Of a stretch of 7,593 bases of DNA, positions 5,207-7,593 are shown one piece after another. Within the stretch, counting starts at the first letter, position 1. Each line of letters opens with the position of its first letter. Position numbers and translations under genes: made by a program. Under the pieces are notes generated by a model that was not told the DNA's origin, made no database searches, and was given only the letters and a program-made list of their open reading frames with translations. The stretch comes from Bacteroidota bacterium (GTDB taxonomy: Bacteria > Bacteroidota > Bacteroidia > Bacteroidales > VadinHA17): assembly GCA_015222065.1 (NCBI GenBank), contig JADFUQ010000190.1:1-7593 (forward strand). The letters are read 5' to 3'.

Positions 5207-7593
5207 TTAATCTGAAACAGGGGCATCCTTACCCGGTATATATAAAGGCATCTCAATTATAAAAGTACTCCCTGTCCCAATCTCTGTTTCATACCATATC
5301 CTTCCACCTGCATCTTCCATTATGTTTTTCACTATAGCTAATCCTAATCCCATTCCACTGGTTTTCGTTGTAAAATTTGGTTCAAAGAGCTTATCGCCAA
5401 TCTTTTTAGGTATTCCTGATCCATTATCAGCGATTTTAATAAGAACATTTTTATCACTAATATCAAGGCTTATTGTAATTTTACCTCTTCTGTCATCCGG
5501 AATTGACTGGATTGCATTATTAATCAGATTTGAAAATACCTGAACCATTTTTTCTTTATCGAAATAAATAAACACCTTATTATTACTATTAAGATCTATC
5601 TTAAAATCAATGTTTCCCTTGTTAGAAAACAGTTCAACCGATTTCCTTATTTTGGTTATTACATTTACCACTTCACCCTTTGATTTAGGTATTTCTGCAA
5701 AATTTGAAAATTCCGATGCAATGGATGATAAATGTTCAATTTGTTCAATCAGGTTATTTGAAAATTTATTTAAATATTCATCCCATTTAGGAGATTTATC
5801 ATCCCATGCCTTCTGAAGTTGTTGAACACTTAGCCTCATAGGTGTCAAAGGATTTTTTATCTCGTGAGCAATTTGTTTTGCCATTTCTCTCCATGCAGAT
5901 TCTCTTTCTGATTTTGCAAGCATCTCAACACTTCTTGCCAACTCTATAACCATATGGTTATATTCACTAACAAGGCTACCAATCTCATCATCACCCTCGT
6001 AGTGAATAGACTTTATTTCTTTCCCCAACTCAATTTTACTGAACTCTTTTTGTATCATCCTAAGCGGATTGGTTATCCTGGTTGAGATAAAAACTGCAAG
6101 ACCCATTATAAGTAAGATAAGCACCACTGAAAAATTGACAATGCCAACCACTAGTTTTGAAATTTCACCTGCAAGAACGTCTTCACGTGAAAAATAGGGC
6201 AGGTTCAAATATGCCAGCAACTTATTCTCATAATTGGTAAAAGGCACATAACCTGACATAAAATGAAGGTTACCAATTGCTTCATTATGTATAAACTCAG
6301 TCATTTTGTTTACTTTCAACTGTTCATAAGCTTCAATGTTCATTTTTTCGCCAATAAGACCTTTACTGAAAATCTCCGAACGTGAAGTAGCCAGTAAATT
6401 TCCCCCACTGTCATACAAATTTATATCTGAATAAAATACATTTGAGAATTTTCTCAACAGATCGTCCAGAGTTGGATATTGATCAGAACTCCATCCTGAA
6501 ACCAGCGAATTTTCAAAACTTAATTTGTGTTCCAGTTCAACATATACCGATTGCATTTTCTCGCTGAGGTTGTTAAAATGTTCATCTTTATATTGCTGTA
6601 TACTTAAAAAAATTGCACCACCGCCAATTGATAATAATGAGATAATCAGTATAAGGAGCAAGGACCATTGTATTTTACTTTTAAAATCAAATTGTCTAGA
6701 GCCGGTTATATGCGGTAGCTGTATTAATACCCTGGTGAAGTATAACAAAACAATCAGGAAAACAAACAGATATGAAAATGTAATTAGATAATCAACAAAC
6801 GTTATCCTGGGTTTCCCAACAATAATAATATTTTGTGAATCTATACAATAAATAAGATGTTCATATCCGCCAAAATATTTAAATTCGAATTCCTGTTCGT
6901 TTGTGTTATCAAAAAAAGCCAGACTATATGGAAATTCTCCACTTTGACTAATTAGTTTTCCTTTATAATACTTTGCAGACGAATAATTTTTTATTCCCAT
7001 ATCTCTGATTAATTCTTCATCTAATAATAATTCCGGGTAACCCTGCTGAGCATAACGGATTTTGGAATTTATTTCAATAAACAGCCCGTTTTCCTTACCG
7101 TCTTGTTCACATAAAAAGTAGAATACTCCAAAGTATCGTATCCTGCCGGCTGTTGATCCCAAATAGGTAAAGCAGGTTTCACTTAACGGATTACCTTCAC
7201 TTTCTAACAACTCATTGAAAAAGCTAAAACAATTATCCTTTTCCTGACCATTGACAATAAGGCCGGAATTTTCATGGCAAATAACAATAGAAAGATCATA
7301 TTTTTCCCAGAATCCTTTAAAGTACTTATTTTTCAGAATGTCATATATCTCATCCTCATCTCCGTCAGAAAATGCCCTTTTTTTCAATATTTCAACAATT
7401 TGCTGATCATTCTGTATTTCTGTGTCCAATTCTTTAAAGAATAACTCAGCCACCGGATCTCTTTCAGTCCCTAAACTTACCGCAACCACTTTTCTATTTT
7501 CCATTTCTTTATTGTGGTTAGTATAAACCAATAAGACTGTTGAAAAAACGCCCATAATAAAAACCAAAATCACCAGGTAATTAAAAGACGTAA
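5207..7593 (-). CDS. NtrY-like membrane sensor histidine kinase (N-terminus cut by window edge)
   Basis: The frame has no stop up to the window end. The first in-window start, GTG at 7573, lies inside a hydrophobic segment that extends upstream (SFNYLV before it), so the true start is outside. Numbering from that GTG: membrane segments at about 1-18, 262-283, 303-325 and 475-497; extracytoplasmic regions at about 22-260 and 326-474, the second with a Cache-like INLYDSGGNLLATSR; HAMP at about 498-551. The DHp domain has the NtrY-style H-box HEIKNPLTPMRLSVQQL with phospho-acceptor His570. The ATPase domain has N-box NLINNA (682-687), G1 DNGSGIP (716-722), F-box LFEPNFTTK and G2 GMGLGLA (740-746). 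All catalytic boxes are intact, so it should be active. No PAS domain lies between HAMP and DHp, and no receiver domain is fused. NtrY-type kinases usually signal to NtrC-like sigma-54 regulators, but no regulator is in the window. The ligand is unknown. The MBL hydrolase gene follows after 16 bp. Confidence 0.92.
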   Translation of the reverse strand, partial: TSFNYLVILVFIMGVFSTVLLVYTNHNKEMENRKVVAVSLGTERDPVAELFFKELDTEIQNDQQIVEILKKRAFSDGDEDEIYDILKNKYFKGFWEKYDLSIVICHENSGLIVNGQEKDNCFSFFNELLESEGNPLSETCFTYLGSTAGRIRYFGVFYFLCEQDGKENGLFIEINSKIRYAQQGYPELLLDEELIRDMGIKNYSSAKYYKGKLISQSGEFPYSLAFFDNTNEQEFEFKYFGGYEHLIYCIDSQNIIIVGKPRITFVDYLITFSYLFVFLIVLLYFTRVLIQLPHITGSRQFDFKSKIQWSLLLILIISLLSIGGGAIFLSIQQYKDEHFNNLSEKMQSVYVELEHKLSFENSLVSGWSSDQYPTLDDLLRKFSNVFYSDINLYDSGGNLLATSRSEIFSKGLIGEKMNIEAYEQLKVNKMTEFIHNEAIGNLHFMSGYVPFTNYENKLLAYLNLPYFSREDVLAGEISKLVVGIVNFSVVLILLIMGLAVFISTRITNPLRMIQKEFSKIELGKEIKSIHYEGDDEIGSLVSEYNHMVIELARSVEMLAKSERESAWREMAKQIAHEIKNPLTPMRLSVQQLQKAWDDKSPKWDEYLNKFSNNLIEQIEHLSSIASEFSNFAEIPKSKGEVVNVITKIRKSVELFSNKGNIDFKIDLNSNNKVFIYFDKEKMVQVFSNLINNAIQSIPDDRRGKITISLDISDKNVLIKIADNGSGIPKKIGDKLFEPNFTTKTSGMGLGLAIVKNIMEDAGGRIWYETEIGTGSTFIIEMPLYIPGKDAPVSD

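Noticed and set aside
5191..5256. N-terminal extension of the MBL hydrolase to an upstream ATG at 5256
   Set aside because: It would overlap the kinase 3' end by about 50 bp and add 22 residues unlike the family. The ATG at 5190 gives the standard family N-terminus and a normal 16-bp intergenic gap.
5322..6791. Plus-strand open frames opposite the histidine kinase
   Set aside because: They lie antisense to conserved kinase domains and show no recognisable motif or signal peptide.
7571..7573. GTG at 7573 as the real start of the histidine kinase
   Set aside because: The frame is open to the window edge and the hydrophobic first helix extends upstream of the GTG, so this is most likely an internal valine in a truncated gene.
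1..7593. Search for a mobile element, prophage, toxin-antitoxin or defence system
   Set aside because: No transposase, integrase, phage, toxin or nuclease motif appears in any frame. The four genes belong to known housekeeping-type signalling, hydrolase and T9SS surface families.

Overview
The window reads as chromosomal DNA of a Bacteroidota bacterium, probably a Bacteroidia/Flavobacteriia-type lineage with a type IX secretion system (T9SS). The evidence is a protein ending in a CHU_C-type (gliding motility-associated, T9SS type B) sorting domain, the first 75 codons of a PorP/SprF-family outer-membrane protein just downstream of it, a TAnnTTTG-type promoter, A-rich leaders without clear Shine-Dalgarno sites, and AT-rich DNA throughout. 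All four genes are on the minus strand, so transcription runs from high to low coordinates.

Region by region, in the direction of transcription. (1) 7593-5207: an NtrY-like membrane sensor histidine kinase. Its frame is open to the window edge, so its true N-terminus is not visible. (2) 5190-4414: a cytoplasmic metallo-beta-lactamase-fold hydrolase of the COG1237 type, 16 bp behind the kinase and almost certainly co-transcribed with it. (3) 4413-3896: a 518-bp non-coding spacer. It holds a possible terminator for the kinase/hydrolase operon, a patchwork of degenerate short tandem repeats with periods of 7, 8 and 9 bp, an imperfect 13/16-nt stem-loop, and a promoter for the next gene. (4) 3895-275: a 1206-residue exported protein with a signal peptide, a glycine-rich N-terminal half, six Ig-like repeats of about 90-100 residues, one more beta-domain and the CHU_C domain. 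(5) 226-1: the 5' end of a porP/sprF-family gene cut by the window start.

There are two functional units. The first is a signalling/metabolic pair (kinase and MBL hydrolase) whose signal, response regulator and substrate cannot be read from this window. The second is a T9SS cell-surface module: a large secreted adhesin-like protein followed by a PorP/SprF-type protein. Proteins of that family are known, from SprF with SprB, to support secretion or anchoring of such partners.

I found no RNA gene, insertion sequence, prophage, CRISPR array or defence system. The genes belong to recognisable families. The least explained part of the window is the repeat mosaic in the 3896-4413 spacer.
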